Shown here piece after piece: positions 33,085 through 41,725 of a stretch of 64,000 bases of DNA. Location of the stretch: positions 496,001 to 560,000 of the forward strand of contig NZ_JAKRWF010000004.1 of the NCBI RefSeq assembly GCF_022352215.1, in the 5' to 3' direction. A program made the position numbers and the translations under genes. Origin of the DNA: Flavihumibacter cheonanensis (GTDB lineage: Bacteria > Bacteroidota > Bacteroidia > Chitinophagales > Chitinophagaceae). Position 1 is the first letter of the stretch. Each line of letters opens with the position of its first letter. The notes under the pieces are model-generated. The model did not search any database. It was given only the letters and a program-made list of their open reading frames with translations, and was not told where the DNA came from.

Positions 33085-33123
33085 ATTGAATCACAGCATG
33101 GGTAAGGTCTCACCCCAAAACAT

Positions 33124-33159
33124 AAAAGTGGGTACCAGACCCCTGGTACCCACTTTTTT
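33124..33159. terminator. Bidirectional terminator in the convergent gap
   Basis: 15-bp perfect arms AAAAGTGGGTACCAG (33124-33138) and CTGGTACCCACTTTT (33143-33157) with a 4-nt loop; T-run after and A-run before. Confidence 0.92.
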
Positions 33160-33217
33160 ATAAAATCACTTTCCAATTTTTACTCCCTAATTCTCCCCGG
33201 TTAATTTGTTTGCTGCT

Positions 33218-33261
33218 TCTGACGTCTCACGTCTCACATCTCACGTCTGACGTCTCACGTC
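33218..33261. repeat. Dispersed GACGTCTCAC-type repeat, copy 4 (longest)
   Basis: Alternating GACGTCTCAC, GTCTCAC and ATCTCAC units over 44 bp. It overlaps the final codons and stop (TGA at 33255-33257) of the cobalamin adenosyltransferase gene. Confidence 0.9.
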
Positions 33262-33815
33262 CTCGGTTTCCACGGCACTTCCTCCACCCCCAGCAAATGC
33301 CCAGTGTACCTGCTCAATACAAACAGATAGTCACTCAACCTGTTGAGGTATTTAATTACCAGGGCATCTACAAATCCGCCGCTTTGTTGTAATTCAACAC
33401 ATAATCTTTCCGCACGGCGACAAATACACCTCGCCACATGAAGAGAAGAAACTGCCACATGACCACCAGGCAGAATGAAGGAACGCATCGGCGGTACTTT
33501 TTCATTCATCCGGTCGATTTCAGTTTCCAGTAACTGCACATCCGATTCCTTCAGATCCGGGATCTTCATCATTGGCTCGCGGTCCGGGTCACAGGCCAAT
33601 GAAGAGCCAATCGTAAACAGGCGATCCTGGATCTCTTTTAGCATATGTTTTGATTCGCCATCCTGCAATTGATCATTGCAGAGCCCGATATAAGAGTTCA
33701 ATTCATCCACCGTTCCATAGGTATCAATGCGAATATGGCTCTTGGGCACTTTGGTTCCCCCAATAAGCGACGTATTCCCGGCATCCCCGGTCTTTGTATA
33801 GATTTTAAGCGCCAT
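33255..33815 (-). CDS. Cob(I)alamin adenosyltransferase, PduO type
   Basis: 186 aa. N-terminal signature IYTKTGDAGNTSLIGGTKVPK with YGTVDELNSYIG (ATP binding), and C-terminal RRAERLCVEL and LNRLSDYLFVLSRY helices, as in PduO/MMAB adenosyltransferases. It transfers the adenosyl group of ATP to cob(I)alamin to make coenzyme B12. The last codons and stop are supplied by the GACGTCTCAC repeat, implying that the repeat was inserted or expanded at the gene end. Confidence 0.93.
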   Translation of the reverse strand: MALKIYTKTGDAGNTSLIGGTKVPKSHIRIDTYGTVDELNSYIGLCNDQLQDGESKHMLKEIQDRLFTIGSSLACDPDREPMMKIPDLKESDVQLLETEIDRMNEKVPPMRSFILPGGHVAVSSLHVARCICRRAERLCVELQQSGGFVDALVIKYLNRLSDYLFVLSRYTGHLLGVEEVPWKPRT

Positions 33816-33857
33816 GGTGTTCTACTTCCTTAAGAAACAAGAAACTATGCAGAATGT

Positions 33858-34571
33858 TTAGTGCATGGCAGGGGCAGGCTGCCTCACATTCGCCCGGTCT
33901 GTTTCAATCAGTCCATCACGCAAACGAACGATCCGGTGGGCATGTTGTGCAATATCTTCTTCGTGCGTTACCAATACTACAGTATTTCCGCCTGCCTGTA
34001 TTTTATCAAAGATCGCCATGATCTCCACAGAGGTTTTGGAATCCAGGTTACCGGTCGGTTCATCAGCCAGGATCAACGTAGGATTATTTACCAACGCTCG
34101 CGCGATGGCCACCCGCTGGCACTGACCACCACTGAGTTCATTGGGTTTGTGATGACTTCTGTCTGCCAATCCAACCCGACTCAGTACCTCCAAAGCCATT
34201 TCAATCCGTTGCTTTTTAGGAACACCGGCATATACAAGGGGCAAGGCTACATTTTCTGCAGCTGTTAACCTGGGCAGCAAGTTGAACTGCTGAAACACAA
34301 ACCCGATCTCTTTATTACGAACAGTGGCCAGGTCATCGTCTTCCATTTTGGAAACATCCTGGTCATTCAAAATGTATTTGCCCATAGTAGGTGAATCAAG
34401 GCAACCTAATATGTTCATGAGGGTACTCTTGCCGGAACCTGAAGGACCCATCAGGGCTACATAATCGTTCCGGAAAATATCCAGTGTAATACCTTTCAAT
34501 ACCGGAATCGCCTGCTTACCCATATAATAACTCTTATGGATACCTTCTAGATGTATAATGGATTCACTCAT
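33858..34571 (-). CDS. ABC transporter ATP-binding protein, MacB/LolD family
   Basis: 237 aa ATPase of the MacB/FtsE/LolD class: Walker [11 protein letters not shown]-loop [12 protein letters not shown], signature [15 protein letters not shown] (Cys at the fourth position is unusual), Walker [15 protein letters not shown]-switch VTHEEDI. The tail APAMH is short. Permease not adjacent. It starts 1 bp after the gatC stop, so it is probably cotranscribed with gatC, though the functions seem unrelated. Confidence 0.88.
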   Translation of the reverse strand: MSESIIHLEGIHKSYYMGKQAIPVLKGITLDIFRNDYVALMGPSGSGKSTLMNILGCLDSPTMGKYILNDQDVSKMEDDDLATVRNKEIGFVFQQFNLLPRLTAAENVALPLVYAGVPKKQRIEMALEVLSRVGLADRSHHKPNELSGGQCQRVAIARALVNNPTLILADEPTGNLDSKTSVEIMAIFDKIQAGGNTVVLVTHEEDIAQHAHRIVRLRDGLIETDRANVRQPAPAMH

Positions 34572-34572
34572 A

Positions 34573-34863
34573 TTATTTTTTAATCACTTTTGGAACATAA
34601 ATGTACTGATCATCTGCGTCTGGTGCAATGGCCAAAGCGGTTGAACGGCCCAGTGAAGGGCTGAGCTGATCCGGCCTTAACACATCCATATTATCCGTCA
34701 TGTGAAGCAGAGGCTCCACTCCGGTAGTATCCAGCTCCTGCAGCTTTTCCACAAAATGGATCATTTTTCCCAGGTCTTCCTTCAGTCGCGGCAGATCAGC
34801 CTCCTCGATGTGAAGCCGGCTCAATTGAGCCAGTTGCTTTATCATTTCATTTGTCAGTTCCAT
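34573..34863 (-). CDS. gatC: Asp/Glu-tRNA amidotransferase subunit GatC
   Basis: 96 aa, the family length. Typical start ([47 protein letters not shown]) and C-terminal [21 protein letters not shown]. GatC stabilises the GatAB complex that amidates Glu-tRNA(Gln) or Asp-tRNA(Asn). GatA and GatB are not adjacent. Divergent from trpS with 40 bp between starts. Confidence 0.94.
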   Translation of the reverse strand: MELTNEMIKQLAQLSRLHIEEADLPRLKEDLGKMIHFVEKLQELDTTGVEPLLHMTDNMDVLRPDQLSPSLGRSTALAIAPDADDQYIYVPKVIKK

Positions 34864-34873
34864 ATGCTATGAA

Positions 34874-34881
34874 CAAAAATA
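34874..34881 (-). promoter_or_regulatory. Candidate -7 element (TATTTTTG) of gatC
   Basis: Matches TAnnTTTG on the minus strand, 10 bp before the gatC ATG, inside the 40-bp divergent gatC/trpS region. On the plus strand TATCTTCG at 34889-34896 may serve trpS. Confidence 0.4.
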
Positions 34882-34903
34882 AGGTTCTTATCTTCGCCGC
34901 GCT

Positions 34904-35911
34904 ATGGAAAATGGAAAAAAAGGGATTGTAATGAGTGGAATCCGGAGCACGGGATTCCTGCACCTGGGTAATTATTTTGGCGCCATCCGCAACTATGTGC
35001 GGATGCAGGAGGAATATACCTGTTATTTTATGGTGGCAGACCTGCACAGTTTGACAACACATCCTGATACAAAGGAATTAAAACCCAATGTCCATAGAGT
35101 GCTGGCAGAGAATATTGCATGCGGACTCGATCCCGAAAAAGTAGCTCTTTATTGTCAGAGCCATGTATATGAAACGGCGGAACTCTACCTGCTGCTCAAT
35201 ATGCTGGCCTACAAAGGAGAACTGGAAAAAACTACTACGTTTAAAGATAAGGTTCGCCAACATCCGGAAAATGTAAATGCCGGATTGCTTACCTATCCCG
35301 TATTGCAGGCTGCTGATATACTCCTGCATCGCGCCAGCCTGGTTCCGGTTGGAAAAGACCAGGAACAACACCTTGAAATGAGCCGGAATTTTGCCAATCG
35401 TTTCAATCATCGCTATAGGGAGGTGTTTCCTGAACCCTTTGCCTTCAACTTTGGTGAAGCACTGATTAAAGTGCCAAGCTTGGATGGCACCGGCAAAATG
35501 AGCAAGAGCGAAAATCAATATGCTACGATTTTTCTTTCAGACTCCGATGATCTTATCCGGAAGAAGATCATGAAGGCTAAAACGGATGCGGGTCCTAGTG
35601 CACCCAACATGCCTATGCCGGATTATATCGAAAATATTTTCCTGCTGATGAAGCTGGTGAGCGGCGCTGATACCATTCAGAAATTTGAAGAAGATTATAA
35701 TAAGGCTGCTATCCGTTATGGTGATATGAAAAAACAACTGGCAGAGGATATGATCCGCTTTGTGGCGCCAATCCGCGAAAAGGCAGAAAGCATCCGGCAG
35801 GATCAGGCTTACCTGAAGCGCATTATGGAAATGGGTGCTGAAAAGGCAAGAATCAGCGCAGCTGCTACGATGGAAAAAGTGAGAGAAGCAATCGGACTGA
35901 AATACTATTAA
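34904..35911 (+). CDS. trpS: Tryptophan--tRNA ligase
   Basis: 335 aa class I aminoacyl-tRNA synthetase. HIGH-like motif in TGFLHLGNYFGA (about 15-26), DQEQHLEMSR, and KMSKS in GTGKMSKSENQ. Length and motif spacing match bacterial TrpRS. Charges tRNA(Trp) using ATP. Followed 43 bp later by the deoxynucleoside kinase. Confidence 0.97.
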   Translation: MENGKKGIVMSGIRSTGFLHLGNYFGAIRNYVRMQEEYTCYFMVADLHSLTTHPDTKELKPNVHRVLAENIACGLDPEKVALYCQSHVYETAELYLLLNMLAYKGELEKTTTFKDKVRQHPENVNAGLLTYPVLQAADILLHRASLVPVGKDQEQHLEMSRNFANRFNHRYREVFPEPFAFNFGEALIKVPSLDGTGKMSKSENQYATIFLSDSDDLIRKKIMKAKTDAGPSAPNMPMPDYIENIFLLMKLVSGADTIQKFEEDYNKAAIRYGDMKKQLAEDMIRFVAPIREKAESIRQDQAYLKRIMEMGAEKARISAAATMEKVREAIGLKYY

Positions 35912-35954
35912 TTTCCTATATTGAACACCCTGGTAAAGATCCAGGAAACATTTT

Positions 35955-36590
35955 ATGGCGAAAGGAAAAAAACCAAAACATATTGCTGTAGCAGGAAATA
36001 TCGGTGCCGGTAAAACCACGCTGACAGAGCTCTTGAGTAAGCACTATAAATGGATTCCACAGTTTGAAGATGTGGATCACAATCCCTACCTGAACGATTT
36101 CTATGAAGACATGCCGCGATGGAGTTTCAATCTTCAAATCTATTTTCTAAATAGCAGGATCAATCAGATCCTTGAAATTCATAGGGGAACGGAAACTGTT
36201 GTGCAGGATCGTACCATTTATGAAGACGCACATATCTTCGCGCCCAACCTGCACGAAATGCAGTTGATGAGCAAGCGTGATTTTGAAAACTATTTCCAGT
36301 TTTTCCAAACCCTGAAATCCATGGTGCAGCCACCTGATCTGCTGATTTATCTGCAGGCTTCGGTCCCTACACTGGTTGGACAAATTCAAAAAAGAGGAAG
36401 AGAATACGAAGAAAATATTCGCCTGGATTACCTGAAGCGCCTTAATGATTTTTATAACAAATGGATTGAAGGATATAAGGAAGGTCCGCTGCTGGTGATT
36501 GATGTTGATAAAAACAAATTTGCAGAAAAGGAAGAAGATCTGGGTGAGATCATTACCAAGGTGGATGCCCAGTTGTACGGGTTGTTTTAA
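35955..36590 (+). CDS. Deoxynucleoside kinase (dNK family)
   Basis: 211 aa. P-loop GNIGAGKTTLTELL at about 14-27, the deoxynucleoside-kinase ERS/DRS-type motif QDRTIYEDAHIFAPN, the LID segment QKRGREYEENIRLDYLKRLND, and C-terminal DVDKNKF. It phosphorylates deoxynucleosides in dNTP salvage; the exact base (dG/dA/dC) is not readable. Same direction as trpS. Confidence 0.93.
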   Translation: MAKGKKPKHIAVAGNIGAGKTTLTELLSKHYKWIPQFEDVDHNPYLNDFYEDMPRWSFNLQIYFLNSRINQILEIHRGTETVVQDRTIYEDAHIFAPNLHEMQLMSKRDFENYFQFFQTLKSMVQPPDLLIYLQASVPTLVGQIQKRGREYEENIRLDYLKRLNDFYNKWIEGYKEGPLLVIDVDKNKFAEKEEDLGEIITKVDAQLYGLF

Positions 36591-36803
36591 AGCCCTGATA
36601 TCACGCTTTCATTCTGGGTTAAAACACCTTGCCAACGAAGTTTCCCTACTTGTACCTTAGTGAAGAGGAAGATGTAACTGTCCATCCTGTTAAACTAGTG
36701 GGGTATGAGAAAAGAGGAAAAGAGGAACCTGCATAATACAGTTCTTGCATACATGCAAACATGGGTTCAGCAACGTTTACTCAGGAAAAGAAAAGTACAG
36801 GGA

Positions 36804-37346
36804 TTATTGTTCCGGGTAATCCGCAAAGGCAGCAGTTTCTTTTAATTCCTTTTCTATGCGCTGTGACCAACTCTCTTGTCCGGCTACATTCCTTGAAAAA
36901 TTGGTTTCCCTATCATATAAATTCTGATAGTCAGCCTGTTCCTGTGTGATGCGCTGATAAATTGCCTGCACATCTCTGTCCACCGTTTCCGACTTGAATT
37001 TATAAGCCTTCAATTCCTTGTACAGTTTCCTGGTAAAAAGTTGGCTGATATCAAAATGTCCCTGTTCATGTGCCAGTATATGAGAGGTTTTCACCTTGGT
37101 CCAGGATTTATGCGGATAAAACACACAGGTCAAATTGAACTGAAGTGATTCATCATTATACCGGTAATTTATAAGGATTGATGTGCTGGTCAGCGCCGCA
37201 TTGGGAGCTGTTTGTACAGGCGATGCCTTAAAATCAGACCAGCTCAGTGTTCTCCGGTTTCTCCAGTTAATAGCATCTGCATCTTTAGCTTCACTTTCCT
37301 TTGCCGGCAGTAACATAAAAAAATGCATCAGAATTGCCCAAACCAT
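36804..37346 (-). CDS. DUF922-like putative Zn-peptidase with signal peptide
   Basis: 180 aa from ATG at 37346, which gives a signal segment (MVWAILMHFFMLLPA). The frame extends further upstream but through the pckA terminator and antisense to pckA, so the long form is rejected. It contains INWRNRRTLSWSDFKASP, typical for DUF922, and HEQGHFDI (an HExxH variant matching the metalloprotease zinc motif). Tail rich in charged residues with an ETNFSRN motif. Probably periplasmic; substrate unknown. Confidence 0.78.
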   Translation of the reverse strand: MVWAILMHFFMLLPAKESEAKDADAINWRNRRTLSWSDFKASPVQTAPNAALTSTSILINYRYNDESLQFNLTCVFYPHKSWTKVKTSHILAHEQGHFDISQLFTRKLYKELKAYKFKSETVDRDVQAIYQRITQEQADYQNLYDRETNFSRNVAGQESWSQRIEKELKETAAFADYPEQ

Positions 37347-37420
37347 TTTCCTCAGTGTTTTTCCAAAATAACGCAATTTGATTCCTGTTAGCTTACACCA
37401 AAGCGTTAAATCTTTTCTCC

Positions 37421-37447
37421 ACCCGTCCGGTGGCACCGGACGGGTGA
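37421..37447. repeat. ACCCGTCC/GGACGGGT palindrome, copy 2
   Basis: 13-bp perfect arms CACCCGTCCGGTG and CACCGGACGGGTG separated by one base. Core shared with 28909-28946. It lies directly behind the pckA terminator. Confidence 0.85.
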
Positions 37448-37476
37448 AAAAAAACCGCCCTGGGACCAGGGCGGAC
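37448..37476 (-). terminator. Terminator of pckA
   Basis: On the minus strand stem CCGCCCTGG / CCAGGGCGG followed by an eight-base T-run; 28 bp after the stop. Confidence 0.9.
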
Positions 37477-37503
37477 TGCAAGCAACGTTGAGACCGAAAA
37501 TCG

Positions 37504-39123
37504 TTAGAAGCGCAGTTTGGGTCCGGCTGCCAAAATGGAGGCCGGTGTACCTGCTTCGTATTTTTTAAAGTTGTTGATAAATCGTTTCGCCAGTTCCTCT
37601 GCCTTTTCATCATAGGCAGCAGGATCAGCCCAGGTCTTGCGGGGATCCAGTAGTTCGGAAGGTACTCCGGCACAACGAACCGGCATCTTCATTCCAAATA
37701 CTGGATGCACCACTGTTTCCACTGCATCCAGACTTCCATTTAAAGCAGCTGAAATCATCGCCCGAGTATACCCCAGCTTGATGCGGTTGCCAGTTCCGTA
37801 CGGACCACCTGTCCAGCCTGTATTCACCATCCACACATTCACTTCCCCGGCCCGCAACTTTTCTCCCAGCATCTCTGCGTACAAAGCCGGGTGCAGCGGA
37901 ATAAAGGGGGCTCCAAAGCAGGCACTGAAAGTTGCTTTAGGTTCTGTTACGCCTGCTTCTGTTCCGGCTACCTTGGCAGTATATCCAGAAATAAACTGGT
38001 ACATAGCCTGCTCCGGGCTCAGTTTCGATATCGGAGGCAATACACCATAGGCATCACAGGTCAAAAAGAAAATGTTTTTTGGAGCCGGACCAATAGATGG
38101 TTCCAATGCATTGCTGATATAATCCAGCGGATAGGAAACGCGGGTGTTTTCAGTGATCGATCCATCATCAAAATTGATGGTGCAGGTACCAGGATAAAAA
38201 CGGGTATTTTCTACCAGTGCACCCGGACGGATAGCACTGAATATCTGGGGTTCTTTCTCTTCACTAAGGTTGATGCATTTGGCATAACAGCCTCCCTCAA
38301 AATTGAAGATAGTGGTATCACTCCAGCCATGTTCATCATCACCTATCAGGCGGCGGGCAGGATCTGCACTCAGGGTAGTTTTCCCGGTTCCGCTCAATCC
38401 AAAGAACAAGGCAGTATCACCCTGCTCGCCCATATTTGCAGAGCAATGCATGCTCAGCACATGATGGTCTTTGGGCAGGATAAAATTCAGCACCGTGAAA
38501 ATGCCTTTTTTGGTTTCACCGGTATAACCGGTTCCGGCAATCAAAACGGTCTTGTACTTAAAGGAGATAATCGCAGCATTGTGCTGGCGGGTTCCGGAAA
38601 CAACCGGATCCAGCCTGAGCCCCGGAGCTGATAAAATCGTCCACTCGGGTTCAAAATTCTCCAACTCTTCCTCAGTCGGACGAATGAACATATTATAAGC
38701 AAACAAATTGATTGCCGGATGTTCATTCACCACCCGGATCGCCATGCGATACCGAGGGTCCGCACAGGCAAATGCATCTCTAACCCAGATCTCCGGACAC
38801 TCACTCAAATATTCCGTGATCTGTTTTTTAACTGCAAAAAAGTATTCCTCACGTATGGGCAGGTTAAATTCATTCCAGTGAACGGATCCTTCACTGATCT
38901 CATCCTGCACAATGAATTTATCTTTTGGACTTCGACCTGTAAACTCACCGGTTTCAATCACCAGCGCCCCGGTATCGTTTAACATTCCCTGGTTTAAACG
39001 CAGGGTATCTTCAACTAATTCTTCGGGCTCGGATTGATAATGCACCTGGTCGCTGAGTTTTAATCCCATTGAAATCAGCTGATCACCAGGGAAAAAGATG
39101 GTAGGTACTGACATAGTATGCAA
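37504..39123 (-). CDS. pckA: Phosphoenolpyruvate carboxykinase (ATP)
   Basis: 539 aa gluconeogenic enzyme making PEP from oxaloacetate with ATP. Kinase motif GLSGTGKTTLSADP, metal-binding MHCSANMGEQGD with HGWSDTTIFNFEGGCYAK, and substrate loop TGEFTGRSPKDKF near the N-terminus. Length matches PckA. Met at 39114 (codon 4, MSVPTIFF) is an alternative start. A minus-strand TAGATTTG at 39137-39144 lies 13 bp before the first ATG. Confidence 0.96.
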   Translation of the reverse strand: MHTMSVPTIFFPGDQLISMGLKLSDQVHYQSEPEELVEDTLRLNQGMLNDTGALVIETGEFTGRSPKDKFIVQDEISEGSVHWNEFNLPIREEYFFAVKKQITEYLSECPEIWVRDAFACADPRYRMAIRVVNEHPAINLFAYNMFIRPTEEELENFEPEWTILSAPGLRLDPVVSGTRQHNAAIISFKYKTVLIAGTGYTGETKKGIFTVLNFILPKDHHVLSMHCSANMGEQGDTALFFGLSGTGKTTLSADPARRLIGDDEHGWSDTTIFNFEGGCYAKCINLSEEKEPQIFSAIRPGALVENTRFYPGTCTINFDDGSITENTRVSYPLDYISNALEPSIGPAPKNIFFLTCDAYGVLPPISKLSPEQAMYQFISGYTAKVAGTEAGVTEPKATFSACFGAPFIPLHPALYAEMLGEKLRAGEVNVWMVNTGWTGGPYGTGNRIKLGYTRAMISAALNGSLDAVETVVHPVFGMKMPVRCAGVPSELLDPRKTWADPAAYDEKAEELAKRFINNFKKYEAGTPASILAAGPKLRF

Positions 39124-39136
39124 GCGTTTCTGCGGA

Positions 39137-39144
39137 CAAATCTA
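39137..39144 (-). promoter_or_regulatory. Candidate -7 element (TAGATTTG) of pckA
   Basis: Fits TAnnTTTG on the minus strand. With the usual distance to transcription start, the leader would be about 8 nt to the first ATG or 17 nt to the second, which mildly favours the second start. Confidence 0.4.
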
Positions 39145-39399
39145 AGAGTTGACCCTTAGTTCGCATAACAATGTGTCAGGTGTACGCATATGGTTTTGTT
39201 TAACTAAAAGCCTGTTCTATTAAAAAATATCAAAAACAAAAACGATTAAATTTTGATTTATTCAAACTAACGACTGTTAGTATTAGAGATTACCTATATT
39301 TTACAAATTCTGAAGCACGCCCCATCTTTAACAGAAAAGCAGAATTTTAGACCCATAAATAAAATCAGGCTTATTTTTAGAGCCCTGAAAATTAAGTAC

Positions 39400-40692
39400 A
39401 TGAAACACCTACCATTAGATTCCAACATCTTCATACAGAACCGCAAACGATTTGTCAAAGCCATGGACCCCATGTCCATTGCCATCTTCAATAGCAATGA
39501 TGAGCTGCCAACAAATGGAGATGCCCTTTATCCCTTCAAGCAAAACTCTGACCTATACTGGCTGACCGGTATCCAGCAGGAAGATACCATGCTGCTGCTG
39601 GCGCCTTTTCACCCAGACCCTGCTATGCGCGAGGTATTGGTACTGGTGCGTCCCAATGAACTGAAAGAAAAATGGGATGGTCACCGCCTGCGCAAACAGG
39701 AAGCTACTGCCATCTCTGGAATTAAAAACATTATCTGGCTGGATAGCCTGGATGCAGTGCTGCAACCCATGATACATCTGGCTGATACCATTTACCTGAA
39801 TACCAATGAAAATGATCGTAAGGCCAACCTGGTGCCGGTTCGCGATTATCGGTATGCAGAAGAGATGAAGCGTCGTTATCCCTTACATAACTACAAACGT
39901 TCGGCGCGCATCATGAAAGAACTCAGGGCGATTAAAACTCCCCAGGAAATTACTGTTATTCAACAGGCAATCGATATCACTGAAAAAACCTTTCGCCGCC
40001 TGCTCGGATTCGTGAAACCCGGTGTGATGGAATATGAAATCGAAGCTGAGATCTACCATGAATTCCTGCGCAACCGATCTGTTGGTCCCGCTTATGGAAG
40101 CATCATTGCCAGTGGTGATCGTGCCCGCACCTTGCACTATGTTGAAAACAGCCGCGAGTGCCTCGATGGTGAACTCCTGCTGATGGATTTTGGTGCTGAA
40201 TACGGAGGTTATAATGCAGATCTTACCCGCACCATTCCAGTAAATGGTAAATTCACCAAACGTCAGAAAGAAGTGTACAATGCCTGTCTGCATTTGCACA
40301 ATTATGCCAAATCCATTCTCAAGCCTGGTATCACTGTTTTGCAATACACTGATAAAGTAGGGGAAGAAGCCACCAAACAATTCCTCAAACTCGGCCTGCT
40401 CAACAAAGAAGCGATCAAAAACGAAGACCCGGAAAACCGCGCGTATAGAAAATACCTGTATCATGGTATTTCTCATCACCTGGGACTGGATGTGCACGAT
40501 CTCGGAACCCGCACAGAACCTATTAAAGCAGGTATGGTATTCACCATTGAACCAGGCATTTATATTGAAGAAGAAAAAATGGGAATTCGCATTGAAAACA
40601 ATTTCTGGATCACCCGCACCGGGAATAAAGACCTCATGGCTAATATTCCCATCAGTGCTGATGAAATAGAACGTTTGATGAAATCCAAATAA
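39400..40692 (+). CDS. pepP: Xaa-Pro aminopeptidase (M24B)
   Basis: 430 aa, two-domain layout of aminopeptidase P: N-terminal creatinase-like domain (FIQNRKRFVKAMDPMSIAIF ... LYWLTGIQQEDTMLLL) and a pita-bread catalytic domain with dinuclear metal ligands Asp/Asp in LLMDFGAEYGGYNADLTRT, His in GISHHLGLDVHD, Glu in FTIEPGIYIEE and Glu in GIRIENNF. Removes an N-terminal residue preceding proline. First gene of a plus-strand run with pssA, purS and rsmI. Confidence 0.94.
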   Translation: MKHLPLDSNIFIQNRKRFVKAMDPMSIAIFNSNDELPTNGDALYPFKQNSDLYWLTGIQQEDTMLLLAPFHPDPAMREVLVLVRPNELKEKWDGHRLRKQEATAISGIKNIIWLDSLDAVLQPMIHLADTIYLNTNENDRKANLVPVRDYRYAEEMKRRYPLHNYKRSARIMKELRAIKTPQEITVIQQAIDITEKTFRRLLGFVKPGVMEYEIEAEIYHEFLRNRSVGPAYGSIIASGDRARTLHYVENSRECLDGELLLMDFGAEYGGYNADLTRTIPVNGKFTKRQKEVYNACLHLHNYAKSILKPGITVLQYTDKVGEEATKQFLKLGLLNKEAIKNEDPENRAYRKYLYHGISHHLGLDVHDLGTRTEPIKAGMVFTIEPGIYIEEEKMGIRIENNFWITRTGNKDLMANIPISADEIERLMKSK

Positions 40693-40718
40693 ACTAACGC
40701 CCACCGCTAACCGATAAC

Positions 40719-41483
40719 ATGAAACAAATTCCCAACCTCTTTACCCTGCTCAACCTGGTGCTGGGTTTCCTTGCCATTATCACGATCCTGCAAAATGGTA
40801 TCATCATCGCCAATGGACCGGCTGGTGAATACCTGCTCGATATGCCCGAGAAAATCTACCTGGCATCCCTGTTTATTGCATTGGCCGCTGTTGTAGATTT
40901 TTTCGACGGATTTGTTGCACGCCTGCTGAAAGCCAGTTCTGAAATGGGCAAACAACTCGACTCGCTTGCTGATGTAGTAAGCTTTGGTGTTGCACCCGGA
41001 TTGATTCTCTATCAATTCCTACGGCTCAGCCTGGCAAAAGAGGTAAACGGATTGGATGCTTCTATTTGGTGGACCTTACCTGCTGTGCTGGTGCCCTGCG
41101 CTGCAGCCTATCGCCTGGCAAGATTCAACATTGATACCACACAATCATACGGTTTCAAAGGTGTTCCGGTTCCCGCAGTTGGATTATTGATTGCTTCTTT
41201 TCCGCTTTTGTATTGGTCTGCTAACACAGCCTGGGCAGCCAATCTCTTATTAAATAAATGGGTGCTCTATGCCATCATCTTACTGGTGAGTTACCTAATG
41301 GTTAGCACGCTGCCTATCATGGCATTTAAATTCAAAAGTTTTGGATTCAAAGAGAACATGCCCAAATACCTGGTGATTATCGTTGCCATTCTTGCAGCCT
41401 TCTTATTGAAATGGGCTGCCATGCCGGTCGTGTTCCTCGTTTATATTATTGTATCTTTGGCCTTTAAAAACAAAACAGAATGA
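40719..41483 (+). CDS. pssA: CDP-diacylglycerol--serine O-phosphatidyltransferase
   Basis: 254 aa integral membrane enzyme. The CDP-alcohol phosphotransferase motif DGxxARxxxxxxxxGxxxDxxxD is complete in FDGFVARLLKASSEMGKQLD and SLADVVSFG. Multiple transmembrane helices follow. It makes phosphatidylserine, the precursor of phosphatidylethanolamine. Its stop overlaps the purS start by 4 bp (ATGA). Confidence 0.95.
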   Translation: MKQIPNLFTLLNLVLGFLAIITILQNGIIIANGPAGEYLLDMPEKIYLASLFIALAAVVDFFDGFVARLLKASSEMGKQLDSLADVVSFGVAPGLILYQFLRLSLAKEVNGLDASIWWTLPAVLVPCAAAYRLARFNIDTTQSYGFKGVPVPAVGLLIASFPLLYWSANTAWAANLLLNKWVLYAIILLVSYLMVSTLPIMAFKFKSFGFKENMPKYLVIIVAILAAFLLKWAAMPVVFLVYIIVSLAFKNKTE

Positions 41484-41725
41484 CTTTCGCAGTTCAGGTT
41501 AAAGTAATGCCTTTGAAAGAGTTGCTGGATCCCCAGGGTAAAGCCGTTATGGGCGGATTGGGAAATCTGGGCCTCAACGCTATCCAGGATGTTCGCATTG
41601 GAAAAAATATCAGTCTCCAGGTGGAAGCCAATTCTGCAGATGAAGCCCGCGCCATCGCTGAGCAGGCAGCTAAAAAATTATTGGCCAACCCCGTTATGGA
41701 GCAATTTGAGATAAGCGTGCAGTAA
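41480..41725 (+). CDS. purS: Phosphoribosylformylglycinamidine synthase subunit PurS
   Basis: 81 aa, the normal PurS size. TFAVQVKVMPLKELLDPQGKAV ... LGLNAIQDVRIGKNISLQVEA matches the family. PurS bridges PurQ and small PurL in the FGAM synthase of de novo purine synthesis. PurQ/PurL are not nearby. It overlaps pssA by 4 bp and rsmI by 1 bp, so the three are translationally linked. Confidence 0.93.
   Translation: MTFAVQVKVMPLKELLDPQGKAVMGGLGNLGLNAIQDVRIGKNISLQVEANSADEARAIAEQAAKKLLANPVMEQFEISVQ

Larger units (their letters stand above)
32712..33254. other. Gene-free convergent gap packed with repeats
   Basis: 543 bp between the convergent lolD-like and cobalamin adenosyltransferase genes. 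In order: purine-rich GGAGGAAAGGAAG repeat (32722-32780), four 10-bp units ending AGGAT (32829-32868), an inverted GCCAAATT (about 32949-32956), the 21-bp TTGGCTCAT array (32980-33084), a strong bidirectional terminator (33124-33159) and the start of the GACGTCTCAC repeat (33218-33261). No convincing gene, only a 42-codon frame through the 21-bp array. Confidence 0.85.

Noticed and set aside
36804-37673. 289-aa frame over the DUF922-like gene
   Set aside because: The first 109 codons cross the pckA terminator and the antisense of pckA; a start with a signal peptide exists at 37346.
37891-38631. 246-aa plus-strand frame inside pckA
   Set aside because: It is antisense to all pckA catalytic motifs.
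39883-40704. 273-aa minus-strand frame over aminopeptidase P
   Set aside because: It is a shadow of a gene with intact metal ligands; its Phe/His/Ile-rich composition is typical of antisense frames.
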